A stretch of DNA of 64,000 nt from Flavobacterium sp. 83 (GCF_000744835.1 NZ_JQMS01000001.1:1922001-1986000), one strand, 5' to 3'. Shown: positions 35,299 through 44,468, counted from the stretch's first letter. The notes: a model not told the origin generated them from the letters alone. Made by a program: numbers and translations.

Positions 35299-36015
35299 TT
35301 AAGGATTCGTAGACCAAATACTGCTGTTTTTGATAAATACGCGTCGGTTTAGTTTAAGTTGTGCGATGATTAATTCGGCCATGTCTTCGGCTTGCATGAC
35401 TTTATCAGGATTGCCATCGGTCAAGTTTAATTCTTTGGCCATGTCAGTGGCAACAGTGCTTGGCGTTAATGCCGTCACACGAATATTATGCTTGCGGACT
35501 TCTTGCATCAACGATTCCGTTAATCCTAAAACTGCAAATTTAGAAGCGCTATAGGCACTTGTTAGAGCGTTTCCGCTTAATCCTGCTGTTGAAGAAATAT
35601 TGATGATATCACCCGTTTGTCTTTCGATCATATTTGGCAAAACGGCACGCGTCACATAATAGGTTCCCATCAGGTTTACCTGAATGATGCGTTCCCAATC
35701 CGTTGGTTCTAATTCTAAGAATTTTCCAAAAGCAGCAATTCCCGCATTGTTGATTAAAATATCAATAGTTCCAAATTCGGCCAAGGCTTTTTCAACTGCA
35801 ACGTTTACCGAATTGATATCGGCGACATCAGCGGTTATTGCCAGTGCTTTTACTCTTAACGAACGCACTTTTGCCGCTACACTGTCTATTTCTTCTTGTG
35901 TACGTGCTACCAAAATTATATTTACGCCTTCTTTGGCTAAGGCCAAAGCGATTGCTTTTCCAATTCCTTTCCCTGCGCCGGTGATTAGGGCGTTTTTATT
36001 TTTTAAATCTGTCAT
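35299..36015 (-). CDS. SDR oxidoreductase, FabG-like
   Basis: 238 residues, classical SDR. Cofactor motif [10 protein letters not shown] (12-21), NNAGIAA near 88, and the catalytic Ser-Tyr-Lys in [22 protein letters not shown]. It is close to 3-ketoacyl-ACP reductases by shape, but it stands alone, without fatty acid synthesis genes; the substrate may be another small ketone. The length is normal. Confidence 0.9.
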   Translation of the reverse strand: MTDLKNKNALITGAGKGIGKAIALALAKEGVNIILVARTQEEIDSVAAKVRSLRVKALAITADVADINSVNVAVEKALAEFGTIDILINNAGIAAFGKFLELEPTDWERIIQVNLMGTYYVTRAVLPNMIERQTGDIINISSTAGLSGNALTSAYSASKFAVLGLTESLMQEVRKHNIRVTALTPSTVATDMAKELNLTDGNPDKVMQAEDMAELIIAQLKLNRRVFIKNSSIWSTNP

Positions 36016-36163
36016 TTTATGAATTATTTGCTGCCAATAAAAGGCTGAGTTTATTGTAAAAGTAGTACGTTTTGCATTTGAAATCTATTTTGATTTTCTT
36101 TTTAATCTAAATTTAACGTTGTGTTATTTTGGATGAAATGAGCATTTTTTATTGGAACAGACT

Positions 36164-36985
36164 TCATTTTTTGTCTAATGTCAGTTTATAAATATCCGTT
36201 TCCAGCGCTTCGGTGTCTTTGTCTTCGCAGAGTAGGAATTCGATTTTTTCTTTTGAATTGGCATATAAAGTTAATCCTTCGAATTTGTGGGTTTCCGAAA
36301 TTTTTTGGGTAAGTGTCAGTTCGAAAGTGTCTAATGACAACGCGCCAATGAAACTTCCCAGGACTTCTCCATCATCATAAGTTGAGGTTGTGTTTTCGAC
36401 AGCTGCTAAGAAGTAGATTTTATCTTCTACGAGAATAGCATCTGTAAAAGTGGCTTCTACGTTTTGGATTTTTGGTAATGCGATTGGAAAAAACTGAATA
36501 CTATTTTCTTCTTTATCTAGAATAAAAATGCCATTTTTAGATTGCGCTCCATTTCCCCGTTGAAACAAATGCCATTTTTCATTATGGAACAAAGCGCCTT
36601 CCAGGTTTAAATCATTATCTGAAATAGAAGCTGTTTGTTTTAGTTTTTCATAAATTGTGGATAAGTCTTTTTCTTCTATTACTTTAGAAATAAGACCGTA
36701 ACTGATGCGTTTGTTTCTATTTGGCGTGGAACCAGAACCGAAAATATATAATTTATTTTCTTTTTGGGTAATGGATTCAAAATCGAATTTGTCTTTTTTA
36801 GGAATGTTTTCCTGGCTGTTTTCGAAGAGTTTTATTTTATGGAGTTCTTTTTCCTTGATGGAGTATTCGTAAAGGAAAGAGCTGTTATCAGAGATTATAA
36901 ACAAGGAATCGTCTTTATGAATGAATCCTGATGCCGAACCAATGCCGATAATTTGAAATAGTAATTCGAGTGTAAATTTTTCCAT
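36164..36985 (-). CDS. Conserved protein of unknown function, propeller-like repeats
   Basis: 273 residues, cytoplasmic (no signal peptide). Repeated beta-strand units such as GSASGFIHKDDSLFIISDNSSFLYEYS, then ENKLYIFGSGSTPNRNKR, HNEKWHLFQRGNG and EDKIYFLAAVENTTST are spaced as in a beta-propeller or a phytase-like sheet. I do not recognise the family with certainty. It starts 26 bases downstream (minus strand) of repeat copy C. Confidence 0.75.
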   Translation of the reverse strand: MEKFTLELLFQIIGIGSASGFIHKDDSLFIISDNSSFLYEYSIKEKELHKIKLFENSQENIPKKDKFDFESITQKENKLYIFGSGSTPNRNKRISYGLISKVIEEKDLSTIYEKLKQTASISDNDLNLEGALFHNEKWHLFQRGNGAQSKNGIFILDKEENSIQFFPIALPKIQNVEATFTDAILVEDKIYFLAAVENTTSTYDDGEVLGSFIGALSLDTFELTLTQKISETHKFEGLTLYANSKEKIEFLLCEDKDTEALETDIYKLTLDKK

Positions 36986-37011
36986 GATTTTTATTTTGAA
37001 AACGGATGCCC

Positions 37012-37092
37012 TAGCCCAGATAGCAGTGGAAATCCTTTTATTATTTTCTTTAAAATAATAAAAGATTGCAACGAATAGCTGGAAATAGCTCC
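37012..37092 (-). repeat. Structured intergenic repeat, family 1 (copy C)
   Basis: On the minus strand: GGAGCTATTTCCAGC, ATTCGTTGCAATC, hairpin CTTTTATTATTTT / AAAATAATAAAAG, then GGATTTCCACTGCTATC and the end GGGCTA. It is in the space between divergent genes, oriented toward the gene starting at 36985, 26 bases away. Confidence 0.92.
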
Positions 37093-37115
37093 TTCCTTCG
37101 ACTGCGCTCAGGATG
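37093..37115 (-). repeat. Short dispersed repeat, family 3 (core GAGCGCAGTCGA)
   Basis: On the minus strand the sequence reads CATCCTGAGCGCAGTCGAAG, directly upstream of repeat copy C. A very similar sequence (ATCCCGAGCGCAGTCGAGGG) lies inside the aminotransferase gene at about 58342. Confidence 0.7.
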
Positions 37116-37142
37116 GCATCAGGATTAATCCTTAATATTTCT

Positions 37143-37150
37143 TATATTTG
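37143..37150 (+). promoter_or_regulatory. -7 promoter element of the PPK2 gene (TATATTTG)
   Basis: Perfect TAnnTTTG, 24 bases before the ATG at 37175. The last three bases TTG could be taken for a start codon of the longer frame; the promoter argues against it. No clear -33. Confidence 0.55.
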
Positions 37151-37174
37151 AGATGTAAAGATAAAATATTTCCC

Positions 37175-38053
37175 ATGAAGTCTATAAAACCCGATGATTT
37201 TAAAGTGATTGACAAAATTGAATTGTCTAAAATCCCTACGAACTTGTTTAGTAAAGCCGATGATGATGATAAAGAAGAGAAACTGGATAAGGTGCAAGTG
37301 AAATTGAGTGAAATACAAGATGTGATGTATGCGCACAATCGCTATGGTGTTTTGGTTTGTTTGCAAGGCATGGATACTTCGGGCAAGGATAGTATGATTC
37401 GGGAAGTTTTTAAGGAATTTAATTCGCGTGGTGTTGTGGTGCATAGTTTTAAAACACCAAATTCAAGCGAGTTAGAACACGATTATTTATGGAGACATTA
37501 TTTGGTTTTGCCTGAAAAAGGAAAGTTTGCGGTTTTTAACCGATCGCATTATGAAAATGTTTTGGTAACCAGAGTGCATCCTGAATATATTATGAATGAA
37601 AATTTGCCGGGTATTGAAACCGTAAATGATATTACACCGGAGTTTTGGGAGAATAGAATGCAGCAAATCAATAATTTTGAGAAGCACATTACCCAAAACG
37701 GAACGATTATGCTGAAATTCTATTTGCACATGAGCAAAGAGGAGCAAAGACAGCGCTTGTTACGCCGACTGGAAGAACAAAAACACAACTGGAAATTCTC
37801 AACAGGTGATTTGAAAGAAAGAGATCGTTGGGATGATTATATGCATTATTACCAAGAGGCAATTAATAATACTTCTACTGATTATGCGCCTTGGTACGTT
37901 ATTCCTGCGGATGATAAAGAAATGGCCCGTTATATTCTAGCCAAAATTATTTGGGAAGAAATGCAAAAACATACGGATATCAAAGAGCCTGAAATGGATG
38001 AAAAAATCAGAGGAAATATTGAAATGTATAAAGAAATGCTGAAGAAGGAATAG
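37175..38053 (+). CDS. Polyphosphate kinase 2 family protein
   Basis: 292 residues. PPK2 motifs: Walker A LQGMDTSGKDSMI (about residue 73), FNRSHYENVLVTRVHP (Walker B region with Arg and Tyr), and the lid RLLRRLEEQKHNWKFS. These enzymes transfer phosphate between polyphosphate and nucleotides, either recharging ADP/AMP or making polyphosphate. The length fits a single-domain PPK2. The frame extends to a TTG at 37148 within the -7 element, so the ATG at 37175 is taken. A strong terminator follows. Confidence 0.94.
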   Translation: MKSIKPDDFKVIDKIELSKIPTNLFSKADDDDKEEKLDKVQVKLSEIQDVMYAHNRYGVLVCLQGMDTSGKDSMIREVFKEFNSRGVVVHSFKTPNSSELEHDYLWRHYLVLPEKGKFAVFNRSHYENVLVTRVHPEYIMNENLPGIETVNDITPEFWENRMQQINNFEKHITQNGTIMLKFYLHMSKEEQRQRLLRRLEEQKHNWKFSTGDLKERDRWDDYMHYYQEAINNTSTDYAPWYVIPADDKEMARYILAKIIWEEMQKHTDIKEPEMDEKIRGNIEMYKEMLKKE

Positions 38054-38056
38054 GTC

Positions 38057-38091
38057 AAAAAAAAATGCGCTGAACGTCAGCGCATTTTTTT
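38057..38091. terminator. Bidirectional intrinsic terminator
   Basis: Stem ATGCGCTGA / TCAGCGCAT with a 3-base loop, flanked by a run of A on the left and T on the right. It serves the convergent PPK2 and outer-membrane protein genes. Confidence 0.93.
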
Positions 38092-38107
38092 ACAAATTCA
38101 AAATAGT

Positions 38108-38659
38108 TTATAGTTTGAAACCATAAGCTACACGAACTCCTATTTGCCCAACACCTTTTCCTACTGAACCATTATTGTTTAATTTTTCAAAATCAGAATA
38201 GTGCTCATAATGTAACGATACGTCAATATATTTTGAAGCATAACCAATGCTAGGAGATAATAATAATGACGTTTTGTTGTAATTATTAGTTACTGCAAAG
38301 GCAGCACCAGCTTCTCCCATTACATAAAATTGATCATTCCATACAAAAGCTTTAAAACCTGCTTTTGCGGGGATAAATCCTAAATCATTCCCGTCAGCTT
38401 TACTTACAAATAAGTTGCTGAAACCAGTTGTTAAAGTTAAAGAGTATCTTTTTGATAAATCGTATTGAACTCTTGCATCAGCCCCAAGTGCCAATTTGTA
38501 AGGATCATTAACCGAATATCCTGCATTTGCTCCAAATCCTAAACGAAATCCTTGATCGTAGTTTGTTGCTTGTTTTGTGTCTTGTGCTTGTACATTGCTA
38601 GCAAACATCATTGCTATTGCAAAAACAAATAACATTTTGATTTTTCCCGTGCTTTTCAT
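38108..38659 (-). CDS. Outer-membrane beta-barrel protein
   Basis: 183 residues. Signal peptide IKMLFVFAIAMMFASNVQAQ, then eight or so alternating strands (RLGFGANAGYSVND, KLALGADARVQYDL, SLTLTTGFSNLF, KAGFKAFVWNDQFYVMGEAGAAFAV, SPSIGYASKYIDVSLHYEHY) and an aromatic/hydrophobic C-terminal strand VGQIGVRVAYGFKL, the pattern recognised by the BAM machine. It is a small porin-like or structural barrel; no specific function is known. Confidence 0.88.
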   Translation of the reverse strand: MKSTGKIKMLFVFAIAMMFASNVQAQDTKQATNYDQGFRLGFGANAGYSVNDPYKLALGADARVQYDLSKRYSLTLTTGFSNLFVSKADGNDLGFIPAKAGFKAFVWNDQFYVMGEAGAAFAVTNNYNKTSLLLSPSIGYASKYIDVSLHYEHYSDFEKLNNNGSVGKGVGQIGVRVAYGFKL

Positions 38660-38728
38660 AATTGTAATTTTTTTATTAATATTTTTTTTGGTGCTGTCCT
38701 GATTTTTATTTGATTCAAAACAACATTA

Positions 38729-38736
38729 CAAATGTA
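38729..38736 (-). promoter_or_regulatory. -7 promoter element of the beta-barrel gene (TACATTTG)
   Basis: Perfect TAnnTTTG on the minus strand, 69 bases before the start codon. No -33 element is obvious. Confidence 0.45.
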
Positions 38737-38867
38737 TAGCCCGTAATTGCTAGGATTGTTATAGAATTAATCGGTTTTGTTATAGAATTCATTGTTGATT
38801 GTGATTAATAATTATAAGGGAGTATTTAATATTTGTAATAGTGTCGATACAATTGAAACCTTCTAAT

Positions 38868-38875
38868 TATCTTTG
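38868..38875 (+). promoter_or_regulatory. -7 promoter element of the MATE gene (TATCTTTG)
   Basis: Perfect TAnnTTTG, 18 bases before the GTG start at 38894. Its last three bases form the TTG that would open a longer frame at 38873. Confidence 0.5.
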
Positions 38876-38893
38876 CCAACAAAAAAACAGAAA

Positions 38894-40273
38894 GTGAATT
38901 TATCTCATTATACCAAAGAGTTTTCTTATAATATCAAATTAGCATACCCTGTGATTTTGGGAATGCTAGGTCATACATTGATAGGCATCGTAGATAATTT
39001 CATGGTGGGTAACCTTGGTTCTACTGAGTTAGCCGCTGTTTCGTTGGGTAATAGTTTTATCTTCATTGCTTTGTCTTTAGGTATAGGTTTTTCTACGGCT
39101 ATAACGCCATTGACTGCTGAGGCTGATGCCGAAAAAGATGATAAAAAAATCCGAACTACTTTTCATCATGGATTATTGCTGTGTACGGTTTTAGGTATTG
39201 CTTTATTCATTTTGACAGTATTGTCTAAACAAATTATGTACTTGATGCACCAACCCAAAGAAGTGGCCGATATGGCAGCTCCTTATATTGATTGGGTCGC
39301 TTTTTCTTTAATTCCGGTTATAATGTATCAGGGATATAAACAATTTGCTGATGGTTTAGCGAAAACAAAATATTCGATGTATGCTATTTTTATGGCAAAT
39401 GTGGTGCATGTGTTTTTTAATTATGTATTGATATATGGATTTTGGATTTTTCCTAAATTAGGAATTCTTGGTGCGGCTTTAGGAACGGTAATTTCAAGAA
39501 TTATGATGGTAGTTTTTATGCATTATCTTATGAAAAGAAATGAGGCATTGAAACGGTATTTTAAAAATTTTAGTTTCAAAGAAATCCGAAAATCAGTTCT
39601 GAAAAAAATTATCAATTTGGGTTTGCCTTCAGCGATGCAAATGCTCTTTGAAGTAACTTTATTTACTGCGGCAATATGGCTTTCCGGTTCTTTGGGTAAA
39701 AATAGCCAGGCGGCTAATCAAATAGCATTAACTCTTGCTTCATCAACATTTATGGTAGCTATGGGTTTGAGTGTCACTGCGATGATTAGAGTGAGTCATA
39801 CTAAAGGAATGAACGATTACAAAAATTTGATTATTGTTGCACGCTCCATTTTTTTATTGGCGATTATGCTGGAAACACTTTTCGGGATTGTTTTTGTTGT
39901 TTTTCATAATTTTTTGCCACACTTGTTTTTGAATATGACTGATGCTGCTCAAGTTTTAGACAATCAGGAAATAATTATAATAACAGCCAAGTTGCTTTTG
40001 GTAGCTGCTGTTTTTCAAATTTCAGATGGTATTCAAGTGGTTGTTTTAGGTGCTTTAAGAGGTTTACAAGATGTGAAAATTCCTATGTATATTACGTTTG
40101 TTGCATATTGGGTTATTGGTTTTCCTATTTCATATTATCTTGGAAAATATACTTCTTTGCAAGCAGTAGGAATCTGGATTGGACTTTTGGCGGGATTAAC
40201 TGCAGCCGCTTTATTTTTGTATATTCGCTTTGCGAGATTAACAAGAAAATTAGTTTTAAAGAATCATAAATAA
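38894..40273 (+). CDS. MATE family efflux transporter
   Basis: 459 residues with 12 hydrophobic helices arranged as two halves of six. Typical MATE segments are LAYPVILGMLGHTLIGIVDNF near the start (shared with NorM/DinF), VSLGNSFIF, and in the second half NLGLPSAMQMLFEVTLF. These transporters export cationic drugs or toxins using Na+ or H+. The frame extends to TTG at 38873, but that codon overlaps the predicted -7 element, so GTG at 38894 (MNLSHYTKEF) is preferred. Confidence 0.92.
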   Translation: MNLSHYTKEFSYNIKLAYPVILGMLGHTLIGIVDNFMVGNLGSTELAAVSLGNSFIFIALSLGIGFSTAITPLTAEADAEKDDKKIRTTFHHGLLLCTVLGIALFILTVLSKQIMYLMHQPKEVADMAAPYIDWVAFSLIPVIMYQGYKQFADGLAKTKYSMYAIFMANVVHVFFNYVLIYGFWIFPKLGILGAALGTVISRIMMVVFMHYLMKRNEALKRYFKNFSFKEIRKSVLKKIINLGLPSAMQMLFEVTLFTAAIWLSGSLGKNSQAANQIALTLASSTFMVAMGLSVTAMIRVSHTKGMNDYKNLIIVARSIFLLAIMLETLFGIVFVVFHNFLPHLFLNMTDAAQVLDNQEIIIITAKLLLVAAVFQISDGIQVVVLGALRGLQDVKIPMYITFVAYWVIGFPISYYLGKYTSLQAVGIWIGLLAGLTAAALFLYIRFARLTRKLVLKNHK

Positions 40274-40354
40274 TAATGTTCATACAATGTAACTTCTAAT
40301 TTCTTTACTCGTATAATAAGCATATAAACAAAACCTAACCAACCAAACAAAAAA

Positions 40355-41263
40355 ATGATACTATTTATTATTCTTGGAATAATTTTATTGATTACAAGTT
40401 TTTCATTAAAAAGTAATGTAAATCCGTTTTCAAAATTTGCAAATGTTCTAAAAATTATTGGCGTTTTAGTAATTGCTTTAGGGCTTTTTTCTTCTATGTT
40501 TAAACAAATTGATGCCGGAAAAGTAGGCGTTCAATCCCTATACGGAAGTGTGCAACCCGATGTTTTGGAAAGTGGGCTGCATTTGATAAATCCATTATTG
40601 GATATTACAGAGTTTGATATACAAACCCAAAACTATACTATGTCAGCTGTTCATGGAGAAGGTGCTCAGGAAGGTGATGATGCGATTCGTGTTTTGTCAA
40701 ATGACGGTCTGGAAGTAGTAATTGATTTGACCGTTTTATTCCGAGTTTCGCCTGAGTCAGCACCTAAAATTTTGAAACAAATTGGGGTTGATTATTCCGA
40801 TAAAATTGTTCGTCCCGTAACAAGAACACGTATTCGTGATAACGCTGTTTATTATGATGCAGTCGCTTTATATTCTACTAAAAGAAATGAATTTCAACAA
40901 CGAATTTTCAAAACGATAGAAGCTGATTTTAAAACAAGAGGATTGGTTTTGGAGCAATTGCTAATTAGAAATATTAACCTTCCTACATCAGTAAAAGCAT
41001 CTATTGAAAGTAAAATTAATGCCGAACAAGACGCTCAAAAAATGACTTTTGTACTTCAAAAAGAAAAACAGGAGGCCGAACGAAAAAGAGTAGAAGCGCA
41101 AGGTATTGCTGATTATCAAAGAATTATTTCAACGGGATTGTCAGATAAACAATTGCAATACGAGCAAATAAAAGCTCAAAAAGAACTGGCGGCTTCTCCC
41201 AATACTAAAATTATTTTTATGAATGGAAGAGGAAATACACCAGTTATTCTTTCTGATAAATAG
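40355..41263 (+). CDS. SPFH/prohibitin family membrane protein
   Basis: 302 residues. Two short hydrophobic stretches at the N-terminus (FIILGIILLITSFSL and FAVNLKIIGVLVIALGLF), then the SPFH domain with DAGKVGVQSLYGSV and LYSTKRNEFQQRIF, and a C-terminal coiled coil (AEQDAQKMTFVLQKEKQEAERKR). The layout is that of HflK/HflC, QmcA and prohibitin, which form large ring scaffolds in membranes and regulate proteases such as FtsH. The specific partner is unknown. Confidence 0.9.
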   Translation: MILFIILGIILLITSFSLKSNVNPFSKFANVLKIIGVLVIALGLFSSMFKQIDAGKVGVQSLYGSVQPDVLESGLHLINPLLDITEFDIQTQNYTMSAVHGEGAQEGDDAIRVLSNDGLEVVIDLTVLFRVSPESAPKILKQIGVDYSDKIVRPVTRTRIRDNAVYYDAVALYSTKRNEFQQRIFKTIEADFKTRGLVLEQLLIRNINLPTSVKASIESKINAEQDAQKMTFVLQKEKQEAERKRVEAQGIADYQRIISTGLSDKQLQYEQIKAQKELAASPNTKIIFMNGRGNTPVILSDK

Positions 41264-41339
41264 ATTTTAAAAAAGTTTATTCGGTTATTTGTTAATCGAA
41301 ATAAAAACAAAAATGATTTAACTGATTAAACATTAAAAA

Positions 41340-41570
41340 ATGGAATTACCAAAATTTTTACTAGGCGACAATACTGATTTTCCGGAAGATATTTTCATCA
41401 TACACTTAGATTACCCAAGATTTATCATTAATCTTAAAGATGATGAGGTAGAATTTATGGAAGAAGCAGAAGATCTAGACGAAGGAGAATTGAATGCTGA
41501 AATGGAAGGATTAATTGTTCTTGCGAATGATTTTTATGATAGAGAAATGGAGCGTTACGAAAAAGAGTAA
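41340..41570 (+). CDS. Small acidic protein of unknown function
   Basis: 76 residues, strongly acidic (LPKFLLGDNTDFPEDIFIIHLDYPRFIINLKDDEVEFMEE). Nothing catalytic is visible. It follows the SPFH gene after 76 bases on the same strand and could be cotranscribed. Good coding quality and a normal start make it a real gene; I cannot name its family. Confidence 0.7.
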   Translation: MELPKFLLGDNTDFPEDIFIIHLDYPRFIINLKDDEVEFMEEAEDLDEGELNAEMEGLIVLANDFYDREMERYEKE

Positions 41571-41596
41571 ATATTTTCTACTGCCTTATTTTAAAC

Positions 41597-41643
41597 AAAG
41601 CTATACGAAAAGACAATTGTGTTTTTCAAATAGCTTTTTTTTT
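41597..41643 (+). terminator. Probable intrinsic terminator
   Basis: Eight-base stem AAAGCTAT / ATAGCTTT with a 25-base loop and a run of nine T, 27 bases after the small acidic protein gene. The long loop makes it less certain. Confidence 0.55.
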
Positions 41644-41804
41644 GTTTTGTAATTTTTTGTAAAAATAAAAATAAAAGCAAGATTCAAAGATTTTTTGTAA
41701 TTTAACAAACTGATTTTTAGGATTATTTATTAAAGACAACAGAGAATTAGGCTCTGGATTTACTGTTTTTGAAGACTATTATAAACCATTAATTTTGAAC
41801 CAAG

Positions 41805-42602
41805 ATGAGAAATAAAAATTCAATTTTACAAATTGTGATTGTTCTGCTTTTAGTTGCTCAAAATAATTTTGCACAACTGAAAAGATTAGATGCAGCTATA
41901 AAAGAGAAAAAGGTACAAACAGATATCTCTTTAAATGGAATAGAAAAAAAGTCAGCGACTGAAACTTTAGAGAATGCAAAAAGCAATATAAATAACATAA
42001 ATGGAGGGATGCCAAACAGAATTTCGATGAATGTTACCGTTCCAAAACAAACTCAAGGAGCAACATTTGGTGAGAAAGTAAATGCGGGTAAAATAGATGT
42101 GGTATTAACGGATGGAGGTTGTATCGTTTTATTTCCTTCTAATACAGGATATAAGGTCAATATAGCCAATAGCAACATTGTTGAATTATCGAGAAATGAG
42201 AGTCTTGCTTTTGGTGAAAAAGTAAATCAGGGATTACATGCAGCTGGGAGTGCATTATCACAGGGCGCTTCGTTATTGGGTGGTGCTTTGCCGGGAGGGG
42301 CTATTATATCGGCGGCAGTTTCTAGTGTGGGTAATTTAGCAGGAGGTGCTGGTGGTGGTGCAGCTGCGGCTTCCTATGCAAGAACGGGAAAACTGGTTTG
42401 GAAAATGGAAGATAACGCAAGTGATTCTAAGTTGGAATTATCAGAAGGTGATTTTGAATTAGCATTTGTTGTAGCTGAAAAAGCAACTTCGGGTTTAAAA
42501 GATGCCTTAAAAACTCAGGTTCGCATTAGTTTTACCATAGAAAATGGTGTTTTAAAAACGAAACATGATACGGCTAAAAATTCCGTCGGTAACATTCGTT
42601 AA
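41805..42602 (+). CDS. Exported glycine/alanine-rich protein of unknown function
   Basis: 265 residues with a signal peptide (SILQIVIVLLLVAQNNFAQ). The middle (about 140-195) is a Gly/Ala/Ser-rich hydrophobic stretch such as GAALPGGAIISAAVSSVGNLAGGAGGGAAAAS (quoted here in part), reminiscent of a membrane-inserting hairpin. The motif FGEKVN occurs twice (about 88 and 136). C-terminal part resembles an immunoglobulin-like beta domain (KLVWKMEDNASDSKLELSEG). No family recognised. Confidence 0.7.
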   Translation: MRNKNSILQIVIVLLLVAQNNFAQLKRLDAAIKEKKVQTDISLNGIEKKSATETLENAKSNINNINGGMPNRISMNVTVPKQTQGATFGEKVNAGKIDVVLTDGGCIVLFPSNTGYKVNIANSNIVELSRNESLAFGEKVNQGLHAAGSALSQGASLLGGALPGGAIISAAVSSVGNLAGGAGGGAAAASYARTGKLVWKMEDNASDSKLELSEGDFELAFVVAEKATSGLKDALKTQVRISFTIENGVLKTKHDTAKNSVGNIR

Positions 42603-42635
42603 AAAATAATAGTTCTGAAATTTAGTTATTCGGGA

Positions 42636-43724
42636 TTAAAATTTAAAATATTTTTCCAATAATAATTGAGCGGCTGCAAAGGGTGAAATTTCATCAGTTG
42701 AAACCGCTTTTTTAGTTGAATCCAATAATTGGTGAATTTCGGGATGATTATAAAAATTCAATTTCAACTGTTCGTTGATGGTTTCTAACATCCAATAGTG
42801 GTTTTGTTCTTTTCGCTTTTCAAAGAAATAATTATTGTTTTTTGTCAGTTCCAGAAATTGTACAATAGTTTTCCAAACAGCAATAATTCCTTCATGTGTT
42901 ATTGCACTACAAGTTGAAGTGGTCGGTATCCAACCCGATTTTTTAGCAGGAAAAAGATGCAATGCTCTATTGAATTCTAGTTTTGCTAAGTTGGCTTTTC
43001 TAATATTATCACCATCGGCTTTATTGATTACGATAGCATCTGCCATTTCCATAATACCGCGTTTGATACCTTGCAATTCATCACCAGCACCTGAAATTTT
43101 TAGAAGTAAAAAGAAATCCACCATACTGTGAACAGCAGTTTCGCTTTGACCAACTCCTACAGTTTCAATAATTATGGTGTCAAACCCGCAAGCTTCACAA
43201 AGCGTAATGGTTTCCCTGGTTTTTCGGGCAACACCACCCAAAGTTTCTCCTGATGCCGAGGGGCGAATAAAAGCGTTTTTATCTTTAACCAATTCTTCCA
43301 TTCGGGTTTTGTCACCTAAAATACTTCCATGTGAAATCGTACTACTGGGATCAACGGCGAGAACGGCCACTTTTTTTCCTAAACTGGTCAAGTGTTTTCC
43401 AAAAGCTTCAATAAAGGTGCTTTTTCCCACACCGGGAACTCCCGTTATACCTATTCTGACAGATTTATTGGCATGAGGTAAGCAAGCATTTATAACTTCA
43501 TTGGCTTTCGCTAAATGTTCGCTATTTGTACTTTCAACTAAGGTAATTGCCCGACTCAGCGCCGTTATATTTCCTGCTAAAATCCCGTCAACCAATTCTT
43601 TGGGGGAAGGTTGAATTTTTCTGAATTTTTTAATGTGCGCAACAGCGATTGGACTGATGATTTCTGGTTGAGAAATCCCAGGTTTTTCATGTAAGGTGCT
43701 AGGATGTTGTTTTTTATTCGGCAA
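42636..43724 (-). CDS. meaB: Methylmalonyl-CoA mutase-associated GTPase MeaB
   Basis: GTPase chaperone that guards methylmalonyl-CoA mutase and gates adenosylcobalamin loading. 362 residues. G1 GVPGVGKST (95-103), G2/G3 region VDPSSTISHGSILGDKTRM and IIIETVGVGQSE, G4 NKAD (NxxD) near 230 and a C-terminal dimerisation arm. The start is TTG at 43722-43724; no other initiation codon occurs before the conserved part. A TAGTTTTG sequence overlaps it, which I regard as chance. Its client mutAB is 36 kb away, so they are not cotranscribed. Confidence 0.95.
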   Translation of the reverse strand: MPNKKQHPSTLHEKPGISQPEIISPIAVAHIKKFRKIQPSPKELVDGILAGNITALSRAITLVESTNSEHLAKANEVINACLPHANKSVRIGITGVPGVGKSTFIEAFGKHLTSLGKKVAVLAVDPSSTISHGSILGDKTRMEELVKDKNAFIRPSASGETLGGVARKTRETITLCEACGFDTIIIETVGVGQSETAVHSMVDFFLLLKISGAGDELQGIKRGIMEMADAIVINKADGDNIRKANLAKLEFNRALHLFPAKKSGWIPTTSTCSAITHEGIIAVWKTIVQFLELTKNNNYFFEKRKEQNHYWMLETINEQLKLNFYNHPEIHQLLDSTKKAVSTDEISPFAAAQLLLEKYFKF

Positions 43725-43759
43725 AACTATTTATTTGAAAAGTAAAAGTAGTGAAAACA

Positions 43760-43799
43760 AAAACAGTTTCAAAAAGCGAATGCCTTGTGAAACTGTTTT
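43760..43799 (-). terminator. Intrinsic terminator
   Basis: Twelve-base perfect stem AAAACAGTTTCA / TGAAACTGTTTT with a 16-base loop, 21 bases after the stop of the NmrA-like gene on the minus strand, followed by a T-rich tract. Confidence 0.85.
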
Positions 43800-43820
43800 G
43801 ATTAAAATTATTAATCTAAA

Positions 43821-44468
43821 TTAGTAAGCCGCTGTAAAACGTACTTGATGGTGTTTTGGATTTTCTGCTTCATCCGCAATGACAACGGCTAAGTCTTCGA
43901 CTGATAAAATACTTCTTTGATTTTCATCAAAAACTGGAGTGTCTAATCCCAAACGGTATTTTCCAGTTCGTCCTGTAGTAATTCCTTGGTGCATTTCAAA
44001 AGCCGGGCTAAAAAATGCCCAATCCAACTCTTTTTCCTCTTTTATAATGTTCAAATAATCCCTTGCTGCTGTGGCTCCGGCATAATATTCTTTAGGAAAA
44101 TCGGGGGTATCTACGGCTTGTAAATTTGGAGCGACAAATAAACTACCTGCGCCACCAATAGTAATAAATCGTTTCACACCTGATTTTTTAACCCCTTTCT
44201 GAATCGCTTTTGATCCTTCAAGAAAATCGGTATATAAATTTGGATTGGTCCATCCAGCATTGAAAGCACTTATTACCACATCACTTCCTGCAGTAATTTT
44301 AGCTAGTTCTTCGATGTTATTTATATCTGCTTTCTCCCATTTGATAGTTGTGTTTTCATCATTTTTTGGATTTCTGGCAATAGCGGTAATTTCATGATTA
44401 CGACTTGCTAATTCATTTAAAATAGCGGAGCCTACAAATCCTGTGGCTCCAATAATGGCGATTTTCAT
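43821..44468 (-). CDS. NAD(P)H-binding NmrA-like protein
   Basis: 215 residues, an atypical short-chain dehydrogenase. Rossmann motif GATGFVGSAIL (8-18), then NHEITAIARNPK, DVVISAFNAGW and RFITIGGAGSLFV near 105. It resembles the YwnB group, whose gene in Bacillus is next to an Rrf2 regulator (YwnA), just as here. The reaction is not known; such proteins often reduce quinones or serve as NADP sensors. It is preceded by an operator-like sequence that matches the one at the rrf2 gene. Confidence 0.88.
   Translation of the reverse strand: MKIAIIGATGFVGSAILNELASRNHEITAIARNPKNDENTTIKWEKADINNIEELAKITAGSDVVISAFNAGWTNPNLYTDFLEGSKAIQKGVKKSGVKRFITIGGAGSLFVAPNLQAVDTPDFPKEYYAGATAARDYLNIIKEEKELDWAFFSPAFEMHQGITTGRTGKYRLGLDTPVFDENQRSILSVEDLAVVIADEAENPKHHQVRFTAAY

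Noticed and set aside
43722..43729. TAGTTTTG at the meaB start, as a promoter
   Set aside because: It overlaps the only possible start codon (TTG 43724) of a conserved N-terminus, so a transcript starting downstream of it would lack the start; considered chance.
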